Source: Gammaproteobacteria bacterium (GTDB lineage: Bacteria; Pseudomonadota; Gammaproteobacteria; Burkholderiales; Nitrosomonadaceae). Taken from it: a stretch of DNA of 64,000 nt. The stretch's first letter is position 1. Every line of letters begins with the position of its first letter. The notes beneath the pieces are model-generated. The model was not told where the DNA came from, did not search any database, and saw only the letters and a list, made by a program, of their open reading frames with translations. The DNA lies in contig CP054180.1 of the NCBI GenBank assembly GCA_015709635.1, positions 2,170,001 through 2,234,000 of the forward strand. Direction: 5' to 3'. Both the position numbers and the translations under genes were made by a program. Below, piece after piece: positions 7,518 to 16,650 of the stretch.

Positions 7518-10046
7518 TTATTTCGCTTTCAGTGCTAATGGATTTAGCGTCAGTTGCTGATAATAATTCACCCACGAAGCGTATTTCTCCGGCATCGCCC
7601 ATACGCGATAATGCAGACGCGACATGATGACCGGATCGCTCAACAGTACCAGACGGCGATCGCGATTGAGCTTATCAGGGGCTTCATTCAGCGCCTGCTC
7701 AACGTGACGATCGCGGGCAATCTCAAGCACCTTGCTCTCGCGGTGGCGCGCGGTGGCCATCGCCGTCGCCAGTGCGCTGAACGATGGATGAAACACGGCG
7801 TGCATAAAGCCATCGTCCAGCGTGCGGCTGCGATTCATCATCAGATAATTGTCTGTATCCACCAGTACCGGAGGCGGCGAATACTCTTCCGGAATCAGGA
7901 GCAACTTCCAGCGTTTGGCGCGCAGGCCAACGGACGAACGGCTGGAGATGACCGACACGAACGGCGACAGAATCAGCGAGAAGACAATAGGCGCCAACCA
8001 GAATAAGAAGCGCAGATCAAGCCACGCCATCCCTACGGCCCACACCAACCCCAGCAGCAGTTGAGAACCATGGCGCATAAGGGCTTCACTCCACGAGGTG
8101 GAATCATCGTCACGTTGTGGCGAATTCCACACTACCTCCCAGCCAAGAAATGCGCTGACCACAAATACGGTGTGAAATAGCATACGTACCGGTGCCAGCA
8201 GCACCGAAAAGAGTACCTCCAGTAGCAGAGAAATCGTGACGCGAATGAACCCACCGTACTCTTTCGTTCCCTTGCACCAGATAAGCAGAATACTCAGCAA
8301 CTTGGGCAGGAACAGTAGCACCATGGTCGAGGCTAACAGCGCGATCGCCAGTTCCGGCTTCCACTGTGGCCACACCGGAAACAGCTGGCGCGGCTGCAGG
8401 AAGTATTGCGGTTCTGTAAGCGCATGCACCACCTGCAGCGCGGTGGAAAGCGCAAGGAACATAAACCATAGCGGCGCGGAAAGATAAGACATGACGCCGG
8501 TCAGGAACACCGCGCGGTGTACCGGATGCAAGCCCTTCACCAGAAATAGGCGGAAGTTCATCAGGTTGCCGTGACACCAGCGGCGGTCGCGCTTAAGCTC
8601 GTCCAGTAGGTTCGGCGGCAGTTCTTCATAAGAACCCGGCAGATCGTAAGCGATCCACACCCCCCATCCCGCACGGCGCATTAATGCCGCTTCCACGAAG
8701 TCGTGAGAGAGAATGGAGCCCGCGAAAGAGCCTTCACCCGGCAGAGGCGCCAGCGCACAGTGCTCAATAAACGGTTTCACACGGATGATGGCGTTGTGGC
8801 CCCAGTAGTGTGATTCTCCTAATTGCCAGAAGTGCAGGCCGGCAGTAAACAGCGGTCCGTAAACGCGTGTCGCAAACTGCTGGCAACGCGCGTAGAAGGT
8901 ATTCATGCCTGAGGCTTTCGGCGACGACTGAATGATGCCGGCATTCGGGTTAGCCTCCATCAAGCGCACCAGATTGGTCAGGCACTCTCCTGACATCACC
9001 GAGTCCGCATCCAGCACCACCATGTAGCTGTACTGATTGCCCCAGCGGCGGCAGAAATCGTCAATGTTACCGCTCTTACGTTTCACGCGGCGGCGGCGGC
9101 GGCGATAGAAGATTTGACCTTCACCCTGAACCTCTGCAATCAGTTCCATCCACGCTTTCTGTTCCGCAACGCAGATATCAGGATTGTAACTGTCACTCAG
9201 AATATAGACATCGAAGTGCTGTTGTTGATCTGTCGCCTTCACTGATTCCCAGGTCGCACGCAATCCGGCGAATACGCGATCCACGTCTTCGTTGCAGATA
9301 GGCATAATCAACGCCGTACGATGCTCGGGATTGAGTGGCACATCCCCTGCCATCGATGCGGAAATACTGTACTTGTCTTTACCGATCAGTAGCTGCAGAA
9401 AGCCCATCAGTGCCGTCCAGAAACCGGCGGATATCCAACAGAAGAGAATAGCGAAAAGGATCAAAATGCCGCTTTGCAGTATATAAGGCAGCAATTGCAT
9501 AAACGATATCCACGCATCCTGATCAATCATATCGACCAGATTGATCAGCGCCCAGCCCTGGTAAGGAAGGACAGTTTTCATATACCAAGTCGCAACCACG
9601 GTTTGCGACAACGTCAGCAGCAGCAAAATGTAGCGGCGGATAGTACCGGCAGTGCGCCATTTCTGTTCATGAGCTTGCTCTTCCTTCGTCAGTCGCGACA
9701 CATAGCGCGGTGCGACATCGTGTCCACGCAGATGATCCCAGAATCGACCAATCGGATTAGTGCGCCACGGATCCGGTGACATCGGTGAACGTGTCACTTT
9801 GGGCATCGCTTTCAGTTGCGTACGATCTTCGTTGTCTTTGATCAGTTGCCCGCCAACCAGAGAATCAGGCCAGCTCCGCTCAAGCCGCACTTTCACAGAC
9901 CCCAGCGGCGAATCATCTTCACGCGCATAGTGATGATGCTCAGGATCCAGCGCCTCATGAAGGGCGCGGATATTCATTGCCGGCAGCACCGCTTTCTCAG
10001 CGTCAGTCAGCGGCAGCGCGTCAATATACTCAGTCACCTTATTCAT
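7518..10046 (-). CDS. opgH: Glucans biosynthesis glucosyltransferase H
   Basis: Inner-membrane glucosyltransferase that polymerises UDP-glucose into the beta-1,2 backbone of osmoregulated periplasmic glucans. The start at 10046 gives MNKVTEYID, the enterobacterial N-terminus, and overlaps the opgG stop by eight bases; this leaves 842 residues against 847 in E. coli. Visible features are the GT2 domain (ALIMPICNEDVDRVFAG, VVLDADSV, QQFATRVYGP), a QxxRW-like RDRRWCHGN segment, and flanking membrane segments. Compared from memory, long stretches are identical to E. coli MdoH (for example FCRRWGNQYSYMVVLDADS). This is far closer than expected for a betaproteobacterial homologue and points to transfer from an enteric-like donor. 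Confidence 0.95.
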   Translation of the reverse strand: MNKVTEYIDALPLTDAEKAVLPAMNIRALHEALDPEHHHYAREDDSPLGSVKVRLERSWPDSLVGGQLIKDNEDRTQLKAMPKVTRSPMSPDPWRTNPIGRFWDHLRGHDVAPRYVSRLTKEEQAHEQKWRTAGTIRRYILLLLTLSQTVVATWYMKTVLPYQGWALINLVDMIDQDAWISFMQLLPYILQSGILILFAILFCWISAGFWTALMGFLQLLIGKDKYSISASMAGDVPLNPEHRTALIMPICNEDVDRVFAGLRATWESVKATDQQQHFDVYILSDSYNPDICVAEQKAWMELIAEVQGEGQIFYRRRRRRVKRKSGNIDDFCRRWGNQYSYMVVLDADSVMSGECLTNLVRLMEANPNAGIIQSSPKASGMNTFYARCQQFATRVYGPLFTAGLHFWQLGESHYWGHNAIIRVKPFIEHCALAPLPGEGSFAGSILSHDFVEAALMRRAGWGVWIAYDLPGSYEELPPNLLDELKRDRRWCHGNLMNFRLFLVKGLHPVHRAVFLTGVMSYLSAPLWFMFLALSTALQVVHALTEPQYFLQPRQLFPVWPQWKPELAIALLASTMVLLFLPKLLSILLIWCKGTKEYGGFIRVTISLLLEVLFSVLLAPVRMLFHTVFVVSAFLGWEVVWNSPQRDDDSTSWSEALMRHGSQLLLGLVWAVGMAWLDLRFLFWLAPIVFSLILSPFVSVISSRSSVGLRAKRWKLLLIPEEYSPPPVLVDTDNYLMMNRSRTLDDGFMHAVFHPSFSALATAMATARHRESKVLEIARDRHVEQALNEAPDKLNRDRRLVLLSDPVIMSRLHYRVWAMPEKYASWVNYYQQLTLNPLALKAK

Positions 10047-11592
10047 CGGCAGGTAGCTGATAGCTCCAAGTTTCACTCAGCGTCTGGTCACCGTTGACTA
10101 GCGCAGCACGCATCTCAGTGATTTTCTTCACATCTTGTACTTTTATCCGCAGCATCAGACGCCAACCTTTAATGACCGGGTTGTAACGCACGCTGCTCTC
10201 GACGATCTCACCGTTGTCGTCAATGCTGGTCTGCGCTACAACAGGAGTATCCTGCGGCAGCTTCTTCATCTCTGCGCCAGTAAAATCGACGACGAAGGCG
10301 ATCGTGCCATCAGGTCGGCGAATGAGATTAGACTGTTTTACATCACCCGTTGAGCGCAGCGTCTGCATGACGTACGCGTTATCCGGCGCATGCAGTTTGT
10401 CTTCGTCGCGGCTGAAGGTGATGGTGTACTTGAAGTTCATCTCTTTATCAGCTTCCGGCAGTTGATCCGGCGTCCAAAAGGCGACGATGTTGTCGTTGGT
10501 TTCATCATTGGTCGGAATTTCCACCAGCTCGACTCTACCTTTGCCCCACTTTCCTTTCGGCGTTATCCACGCGCTCGGACGCAGATCGTAACGGTCATCC
10601 AGATCTTCAAAACGCAAGAACCGGCGGCCACGTTGCAGCAGACCAAAGCCCCGCGGATTTTCCGTGGAGAAACTACTGATGGCCAAACGTTTCGGATTGT
10701 TCAGCGGACGCCAGATCCACTCTCCATTACCGGCGTGAATGGATAGGCCATTAGAGTCATGTAACTCAGGACGGAAGTTCGTCATCGGAGAAGGCTGATT
10801 AGAGCCGAACAGGAACATGCTCGTCAGCGGCGCAACGCCGAGCTTGCCAACCTTGTCGCGCAGATAGATTTTCGATTGCACGTCGATGACAATATTGCGA
10901 TCCAGAATCATGACAAAGCGGTAAGCACCCGTAGCACGGGGAGAGTCGAGTAGCGCATAGATTGTCAGTCGTTTGTCAGCCGGTTTAGGCCGCTCGATCC
11001 AAAATTCTCGAAACCGGGGAAACTCTTCGCCGGAAGGCAGAGCAGTATCGATAGCTAAGCCACGCGCGGAAAGACCATAAACCTGGCCGGCACCAACCAC
11101 GCGGAAATAACTGGCACCAAGCATACTGAGAATTTCGTCGTTTTTACCTTTACTATTGATCGGATACAGTACTTTGAAGCCGGCAAAGCCAAGATCTTTC
11201 ACTATGTCTTTATCATACTGGACATCGCCAAAATTGAAATAATCGGAACTGTATTTGATTTTATGTACCGACGTGGCGGTTACTTCATTAATTTCGATTG
11301 GCATATCGAAGTACATACCCTGATGATAAAACTCAAGCTTGAATGGAGTCTTCAGATTACTCCAGTAAGCTTTACCATGATTAAACTGAATCTGCTGATA
11401 ATCCGCATACTTCATGTCGCGGAAAATAGAGGGCAAATTGCTTTTCGGCGTTTCGTAGCTTTTGCCGGCTAACGATCGAGCTTGTTTTGCAACATCATCG
11501 ATGGTAAAGGCCCAAGCCGACGAGGCATACAGGGCTAACATCACTACCGAGCCCAACCAACGCATTCTCATCATTTGTGGTTTATGTTTCAT
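10039..11592 (-). CDS. opgG: Glucans biosynthesis protein G (periplasmic)
   Basis: Periplasmic protein required for making and branching osmoregulated periplasmic glucans together with OpgH. 517 residues from this start, or 511 from the internal MMRMRWLG, the start used for E. coli OpgG. A signal peptide (residues about 10-28, cut after SSAWA) is followed by the all-beta MdoG domain. From memory the mature protein is nearly colinear with E. coli OpgG (IDDVAKQARSLAGKSYE, NQPSPMTNFRPELHDSNG). The order opgG-opgH with an eight-base overlap is also the enteric arrangement. Confidence 0.95.
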   Translation of the reverse strand: MKHKPQMMRMRWLGSVVMLALYASSAWAFTIDDVAKQARSLAGKSYETPKSNLPSIFRDMKYADYQQIQFNHGKAYWSNLKTPFKLEFYHQGMYFDMPIEINEVTATSVHKIKYSSDYFNFGDVQYDKDIVKDLGFAGFKVLYPINSKGKNDEILSMLGASYFRVVGAGQVYGLSARGLAIDTALPSGEEFPRFREFWIERPKPADKRLTIYALLDSPRATGAYRFVMILDRNIVIDVQSKIYLRDKVGKLGVAPLTSMFLFGSNQPSPMTNFRPELHDSNGLSIHAGNGEWIWRPLNNPKRLAISSFSTENPRGFGLLQRGRRFLRFEDLDDRYDLRPSAWITPKGKWGKGRVELVEIPTNDETNDNIVAFWTPDQLPEADKEMNFKYTITFSRDEDKLHAPDNAYVMQTLRSTGDVKQSNLIRRPDGTIAFVVDFTGAEMKKLPQDTPVVAQTSIDDNGEIVESSVRYNPVIKGWRLMLRIKVQDVKKITEMRAALVNGDQTLSETWSYQLPADE

Positions 11593-11901
11593 CAGTTCAT
11601 CCCTTGTGTGCTTATATCAGTCCGCTCCATTTTAATGGAAACTCAGGCAATCCGAACTGTTGTTAATTTTTAATCAGAAAATCCATAACTTCATTTTTGG
11701 CATTCACACTGCAGAAACAGTAGGTTATAAGTGGGTGCAAAAAATGTTTATTGTTTATGTAGACGCAATGCAGACAGCAAATCGAAATATACAGCTTGAT
11801 AAATAATCCATTTTCTCCATTCAGTTTTTGTTCAGACAAAGCGGCGTAGATTGACGCCATCAGGAATTCACCTGGAACAAACAATACAAAGGAGAAATAT
11901 C
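11593..11901. other. Divergent intergenic region upstream of opgG
   Basis: About 310 AT-rich bases that must hold the opgG promoter (minus) and that of the His-rich protein gene (plus). I see no repeat, insertion-sequence end or tRNA that would mark an integration point for the opgGH operon, and no boxes firm enough to assign. Confidence 0.5.
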
Positions 11902-12219
11902 ATGAGCACCACAACAAAAAAACTGACCAGTCTCGCCGCGATTGCATTGCTGTCCGTCAACCTGGCAGCACCTTCTTTGGCGCACGCGGATAGAGGTCAT
12001 CATCACCGGCATCATCATGGTCATCATCACCATAAACACCATAGCCATTTCAACGGGTATGTCTACAGCCAACCGCGCGGCTACTATCAACCGTACTATC
12101 CGCAGCCGCAGTATAGCTATAATTACAGCTACTACCCTCCAGCTCCGGTTTATGCCGTTCCGCCTCAAATGATGATGGGCATCAATACCGGAAATGTGGA
12201 CTTTATGTTACGCTTCTGA
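11902..12219 (+). CDS. Exported His/Tyr/Pro-rich protein
   Basis: A 105-residue protein starting MSTTTKKLTSL, with AAGGAG eight bases upstream. A signal peptide (to about residue 31, SLAHA) is followed by a histidine cluster (HHHRHHHGHHHHKHH), then a Tyr/Pro/Gln-rich tail and a short hydrophobic end. The histidines suggest periplasmic binding of Ni, Cu, Zn or Co. I know no named family. It lies directly ahead of a PepSY protein and a PhoPQ-like two-component system, which fits a metal or envelope-stress role. Confidence 0.65.
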   Translation: MSTTTKKLTSLAAIALLSVNLAAPSLAHADRGHHHRHHHGHHHHKHHSHFNGYVYSQPRGYYQPYYPQPQYSYNYSYYPPAPVYAVPPQMMMGINTGNVDFMLRF

Positions 12220-12303
12220 TGCGAAAAGCGGGTGCCGGATAGCGATAAAAAGCATATCCCGCCCCGCTTAATCTTTATTTTCGGCGTGCAAGGATGCTGG
12301 GTT

Positions 12304-12594
12304 ATGAACAAATGGCGGCAAGCATTACTGATAGCGTTGATCATGGGTACCGTACTGACGAACGCAACGGCCGGCCGGCAAAATACACCCAGTGAGCGCG
12401 GTAGCGCAAGCGATCCGGCTGCCGGTATTTCTGAGCAACGCGCAATTACGATTGCGCAGCAGCATTTCAAAGGCCGCGTGCTGGCGATCAATCAGACCGA
12501 CCATCTGTATCGCGTCAAAATACTCAGCGATCAAGGCACTGTACACACAATTCTGATCAATGCGCTGGACGGTAGCGTCGTATCAACTCATTAA
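12304..12594 (+). CDS. Exported PepSY-domain protein
   Basis: A 96-residue protein starting MNKWRQALLIALIMG with a signal peptide of about 24 residues, then a single PepSY-like unit: ISEQRAITIAQQHFKGRVLAI followed by YRVKILSDQGTVHTILINALDGSVV. PepSY proteins are thought to inhibit proteases or sense envelope conditions, and are often encoded next to PhoPQ-type systems, as here (71 bases ahead of the response regulator). The longer in-frame start at 12232 lacks a signal peptide and is less likely. Confidence 0.75.
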   Translation: MNKWRQALLIALIMGTVLTNATAGRQNTPSERGSASDPAAGISEQRAITIAQQHFKGRVLAINQTDHLYRVKILSDQGTVHTILINALDGSVVSTH

Positions 12595-12664
12595 TCTCGA
12601 AATGAATTCCATGATTCAATCCAACACGTTTTTTCGTTGTCATTGTGTAGTACAGGAGACCTGA

Positions 12665-13351
12665 ATGCGTATCCTGGTTATTGAAGACGAATTCCGCTTG
12701 CAAAACCAAATCCGCCAGCAACTGGAAGCTGCCGGATATATGGTCGACACCTGCAGTAACGGTGACGAAGGCTTGTTTCTCGCCACGGAATACCCGCTCG
12801 ATGCCGCCATCATCGATATCGGTTTGCCCGGTAAATCCGGCCTGGAAATTATCAAGACGCTGCGGGAACGCGGCAGCCTGCTGCCGATTCTGATCCTGAC
12901 CGCACGCAGCAGCTGGCAGGATAAAGTGCAAGGATTGGAGATGGGTGCGGACGATTATCTGACCAAACCGTTCCAGATGGAAGAACTGCAAGCGCGGGTC
13001 AAGGCGCTGCTGCGGCGCGCCACCGGCATCCCGCAAACCCTATTGAAATGCGGTCCGGTCACAGTGGATGTCACAGCGCAATCGGTCACGGTCAACGGCG
13101 CAAATATTGAATTAACCTCGTTTGAATACCGTTTGCTGGAAGAGCTAGTACGCCACCATGGCGAAGTACTGTCCAAACATACGCTCGCCGACTATCTCTA
13201 TCCGCACGACGAAGATCGCGACAGCAATGTGCTCGAAGTTATGGTCGGCCGATTACGCCGCAAACTCGACCCCGATGGCACATTAAACCCGATTGAAACC
13301 ATGCGCGGACGCGGCTACCGCTTCACCCTGGATTGCAACAAATCGTCATGA
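12665..13351 (+). CDS. PhoP/OmpR-family response regulator
   Basis: A 228-residue transcription factor with an N-terminal receiver (acidic pocket EDE at 7-9, phospho-Asp51 in IIDIGLPG, Lys in DYLTKPF) and a C-terminal winged helix (residues about 125-222, ending MRGRGYRF). The overall sequence resembles PhoP/QseB. Its TGA overlaps the kinase ATG (ATGA at 13348-13351), so both are translated together. The PepSY and His-rich exported genes upstream are likely members of the same operon or regulon. The signal is not known; Mg, metal or acidity are guesses by family. Confidence 0.9.
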   Translation: MRILVIEDEFRLQNQIRQQLEAAGYMVDTCSNGDEGLFLATEYPLDAAIIDIGLPGKSGLEIIKTLRERGSLLPILILTARSSWQDKVQGLEMGADDYLTKPFQMEELQARVKALLRRATGIPQTLLKCGPVTVDVTAQSVTVNGANIELTSFEYRLLEELVRHHGEVLSKHTLADYLYPHDEDRDSNVLEVMVGRLRRKLDPDGTLNPIETMRGRGYRFTLDCNKSS

Positions 13352-14688
13352 TGTCGCTCAATCAGCGCGTTTTATTCAGCGCGACGCTGGTATTGCTGAT
13401 TTTTATCGTAGGCATTGCCTTGACGCTGGATCGCGCCTTCTACGATAGCGCACGCGTGGGTGTTAAGGATCGGTTATTTGCAAAATTGCTGATGCTGATG
13501 GGTGACGCCGAGGTGGAGGATTCCGGTGAACTGGATGTACCGACTAACTTACTCGATGCAGAACTCGGTCACGTCAATTCGGATACCTATGCCTTCATCA
13601 TTGGCCCTACCAACACGATCATGTGGCGCTCCACGTCATCGCTGAACAAACCGATTCCGGCGATTGCGCTGCTGGATAAAGGAAAAAAAGAATTCGAGCA
13701 AATCATGCTCAACGATGAACCGCATTTTATCTACCGTTATGGCGTTGCCTGGGAGACACCGTCCGGCGATTACCCACTGACTTTCCATGTCATCACCGAT
13801 ACCGTGCTGTTCGAAGCGCAAATCGAGCACTACCGGGAAGATTTGTGGGGTTGGTTGGGTGTGATGGCTGCTTTCTTGCTGGCGACGCAGATGCTGGTAT
13901 TGCGCTGGGGCTTGCTACCGCTGCGCAAGGTTTCCGTGGAGCTTGCCGCGATCGAATCCGGTCAGCAGGAGAGCCTCAAAGATACGTACCCCAGTGAGCT
14001 TAAACTACTGACCGACAGCATCAATTCCTTGATCACGCACGAACACAAGCAACAAAAACGCTACCGCAACGGTCTCGCCGATTTGGCGCACAGCCTCAAA
14101 ACACCGCTCGCCGTGCTGCAAGGCGCGATTCATAGCGAAGACGATGAAACCATCCGGCGCAAAACCATTCAGGAACAAATCGAGCGCATGGATAACACCA
14201 TCCAGTACCAATTACGCCGCGCCGCGACTGCCGGCAGTTCACCGGGAATGGGATTGATTCTGTTACGCCCGATGGCTGACCGCATCGTCAACACTGTCAC
14301 CAAAGCCTACCGCAACAAGCATCCGGATATAATCGTGGAAATCGATGACACCATCGGTTTGCGCATCGACGAAGGCGACTTGATGGAATTGCTCGGCAAC
14401 CTGGTCGACAACGCCTTTAAATGGTGCCGCCATAGCATCCATTTATCCGCTGGTTATGTGGAAACTCAAGTGGTGATCCAAGTCAAAGACGACGGCCCGG
14501 GCATCCAGCCGCACGAAATCGCCAGAATCCTGGAGCGTGGCGTACGCGCCGACCAATCCACACCCGGTCACGGTATCGGCCTGGCGATTGTGCGCGATAT
14601 CATGCAGGTATACGGTGGCGAGCTATCGATTGAGAACAACCCAAGCAGCGGTCTTAGCGTGACTTTGCGTTTAAAGAAAAGCAAATAA
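13348..14688 (+). CDS. PhoQ-like sensor histidine kinase
   Basis: Partner kinase of the preceding regulator. From the ATGA-coupled start it has 446 residues: a membrane helix near the N-terminus, a periplasmic sensor of about 130 residues, a second membrane helix, a HAMP-like linker, an H-box with His248 (LADLAHSLKTPLAVL, the PhoQ-type H-box), and a HATPase domain (NLVDNAFKW, DDGPGI, GHGIGLAIV). The sensor is rich in Asp/Glu, compatible with cation sensing, but a PhoQ-like acidic patch was not mapped. Confidence 0.88.
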   Translation: MMSLNQRVLFSATLVLLIFIVGIALTLDRAFYDSARVGVKDRLFAKLLMLMGDAEVEDSGELDVPTNLLDAELGHVNSDTYAFIIGPTNTIMWRSTSSLNKPIPAIALLDKGKKEFEQIMLNDEPHFIYRYGVAWETPSGDYPLTFHVITDTVLFEAQIEHYREDLWGWLGVMAAFLLATQMLVLRWGLLPLRKVSVELAAIESGQQESLKDTYPSELKLLTDSINSLITHEHKQQKRYRNGLADLAHSLKTPLAVLQGAIHSEDDETIRRKTIQEQIERMDNTIQYQLRRAATAGSSPGMGLILLRPMADRIVNTVTKAYRNKHPDIIVEIDDTIGLRIDEGDLMELLGNLVDNAFKWCRHSIHLSAGYVETQVVIQVKDDGPGIQPHEIARILERGVRADQSTPGHGIGLAIVRDIMQVYGGELSIENNPSSGLSVTLRLKKSK

Positions 14689-14733
14689 TGCTCGTGCTGA
14701 ACTCGTCGCATCAGGAACATTACCCACCCCGGC

Positions 14734-15006
14734 TTAGGCTTTGATCAGCGTCCATGCACCAATCAGAATAAACCCTACCCCTGCGATGTAGTGCAACTGC
14801 TTCTCGCTGATGTAATCGGAAACAAAACTACCCGCCAGCACCCCGATCGCCGAGGTCGCGACCAACGCCAGCGATGCACCGATAAATACCGTCCACTTGC
14901 CGGCTTCTTTATCGGCGGCAAACAACATCGTGGCCAATTGCGTTTTGTCACCCAGCTCCGCGATAAACACCGTGGCGAAAACCGTCAGTAAAATTTTGTA
15001 ATCCAT
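14734..15006 (-). CDS. Small TMEM165/GDT1 (UPF0016) cation transporter
   Basis: A 90-residue protein with one copy of the family repeat: three hydrophobic segments and the signature ELGDKTQLATML at residues 17-28. Long family members (for example MneA/MntX types) have two copies; this one would have to dimerise. Members export Mn or exchange Ca. I looked for a yybP-ykoY manganese riboswitch in the leader and did not find it. It converges with the PhoPQ-like kinase gene. Confidence 0.85.
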   Translation of the reverse strand: MDYKILLTVFATVFIAELGDKTQLATMLFAADKEAGKWTVFIGASLALVATSAIGVLAGSFVSDYISEKQLHYIAGVGFILIGAWTLIKA

Positions 15007-15212
15007 CTTTATAATCCGAAAGTTAAATTTGAGTTAGATCTTTTACCGGTTGAATTTCATAATAGCAATGCTGTGGTAAAGGTCACAATGGAATTGCCCG
15101 CCAGCGTGCTAGTATAGCAACGCATGTTCGGCAGCACCCTTTAGTTCAATAACAACGCAGAGAATACGAAGCTTCCACCGGTACTCTCGCATTTTACCCA
15201 AGGAGAATCACC

Positions 15213-16025
15213 ATGAATTCAACACCAAGCACAAGGCCTGAAGCAAATCGGATTTGTAATCTGATACCCTCGCGCGATACCGAGCGTGACTGGGGCATCA
15301 AACATGCTATCGCGGCCGGTGCTGTCGCCGCCGCACCTGCGGCTTTACCCGCCAGTGTGGATTTGCGTGCAGCCTGGTGGAATATCGGCAACCAGGAAAG
15401 CACCGGTTCCTGTGTCGGCTGGGCTTCCACCGATGGTGTAACCCGTTACCACATGGTCAAAGCCGGTAAAATCGTCCAGCCTGGCTTTTTGTCGCCGCGT
15501 TGCACGTGGATGGCGTCGAAGGAAACCGATGAGCTCGCAAGCCGCCCGGAAACCTTTATCGAAGAAGCCGGTACTACGCTGAAAGCAGCCATGGATATCC
15601 TGCGTAAATACGGCGCAGTCCCTGAAGCCATGCTGCCTTTTCACATTACGACCGCGATGTATCTCGGTGACGAAAACACCCTGTACGCCACTGCGGCAAC
15701 TCGCCGCATTGCAGCTTACTTCAATCTAGGCAAAGACTTGAACAGTTGGCGCAATTGGCTGGCCACTCACGGCCCGATCATGGCCGGATTGAATGTCGAT
15801 GCAACATGGGATAATGCCACGGCAACCCACGGCAAGCTTGATGGCTTTCAACCCGGCACTATTCGCGGCGGTCACGCTGTGTGCATCGTCGGTTACACGA
15901 CGGACAAACGCTTCATCATCCGCAACAGCTGGGGCAAAACATGGGGAGATCAAGGCTTCGCCTATGCCAGCGAAGCGTACATCAATGCCGGTTTTTATAA
16001 TGAAAGTTACGGCGTCACTGTTTAA
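15213..16025 (+). CDS. C1-family papain-like cysteine peptidase
   Basis: A 270-residue peptidase with a complete papain triad: oxyanion Gln61 and nucleophile Cys67 (GNQESTGSCVGWAS), His221 (GGHAVCIVGY) and Asn238 (IRNSWGKTWGDQGF). There is no long inhibitory prodomain, only about 45 residues before the catalytic domain, and no clear signal peptide, although residues 31-47 are Ala-rich. AAGGAG lies upstream of the ATG. The next gene, 26 bases downstream on the same strand, encodes a chagasin-type inhibitor of just this class of enzyme, so the two form a probable enzyme-inhibitor operon. Confidence 0.9.
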   Translation: MNSTPSTRPEANRICNLIPSRDTERDWGIKHAIAAGAVAAAPAALPASVDLRAAWWNIGNQESTGSCVGWASTDGVTRYHMVKAGKIVQPGFLSPRCTWMASKETDELASRPETFIEEAGTTLKAAMDILRKYGAVPEAMLPFHITTAMYLGDENTLYATAATRRIAAYFNLGKDLNSWRNWLATHGPIMAGLNVDATWDNATATHGKLDGFQPGTIRGGHAVCIVGYTTDKRFIIRNSWGKTWGDQGFAYASEAYINAGFYNESYGVTV

Positions 16026-16051
16026 CCGGCGCTTGAATCATCGAGCACCCC

Positions 16052-16486
16052 ATGACGGAAACACCATCATCCTTGGAGTGGATGCTCGTAACCGCACTGG
16101 TGGCGGTATGCCTCGTGTACGCCACAGGTGCGGCTTGTGAATCAATTCTGGAAAAGACTTTCCCACCCATGTTACTGGTAGCTGAAAAAGATAATGAGCG
16201 GACGATCGATGTCCGCCTCGGTGAGCGGATTCGAATCAACTTGCCGGAGAATGCGACCACCGGCTATCGTTGGGCGATTGATCGTTTCGATGAGGAATTC
16301 ATCGAAACGATCGCGACAGAACCTCACTATACATCGGATGCCGTGGGTTCCGGGGGAGAAATCGAGTTCGTTTTTCAGGGCAAAAAAACCGGCTCCGGAG
16401 AAATCGTGCTGAAGCACTGGCGGCACTGGGAGGGGGATTCATCAATCACACAGCGCTTCCTGCTCCGTTGCAATGTGCAGTCGTAA
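16052..16486 (+). CDS. Chagasin-type (I42) cysteine-protease inhibitor
   Basis: A 144-residue protein with a hydrophobic N-terminal segment (residues 10-28, signal or anchor) and the three chagasin loops in order: NATTGYRW (67-74), GSGGE (99-103), and RHW (124-126) in place of the usual RPW. In chagasin these three loops enter the active cleft of papain-like proteases. The gene follows a papain-family peptidase gene by 26 bases. The export signal suggests action in the periplasm, while the peptidase lacks an obvious signal, so where they meet is open. Confidence 0.88.
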   Translation: MTETPSSLEWMLVTALVAVCLVYATGAACESILEKTFPPMLLVAEKDNERTIDVRLGERIRINLPENATTGYRWAIDRFDEEFIETIATEPHYTSDAVGSGGEIEFVFQGKKTGSGEIVLKHWRHWEGDSSITQRFLLRCNVQS

Positions 16487-16524
16487 TTTGGCGCATCAAA
16501 CAACGGTTCAGGCAAATCCCGCTT

Positions 16525-16563
16525 CATTCCTTCGGCCACTCAGAACGATCAGCCGAAGGAATG
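16525..16563. terminator. Perfect 12 bp hairpin terminator
   Basis: CATTCCTTCGGC and GCCGAAGGAATG form a perfect 12 bp stem with a 15-base loop, followed on the plus strand by ATCGCATTTTTA. It sits between the chagasin gene and the convergent porin gene and could end transcription from both sides. Confidence 0.75.
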
Positions 16564-16650
16564 ATCGCATTTTTACACACTGTACACCCGAATGACCGGT
16601 TATTCCTGCTTCATCTTCGAGCCGTACGCTCAACTTCATACCTAAACAGG

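Noticed and set aside
15007..15200. Possible yybP-ykoY manganese riboswitch before the TMEM165-like gene
   Set aside because: The family is often controlled this way, but the conserved loop sequences are not present on the minus strand of this leader.
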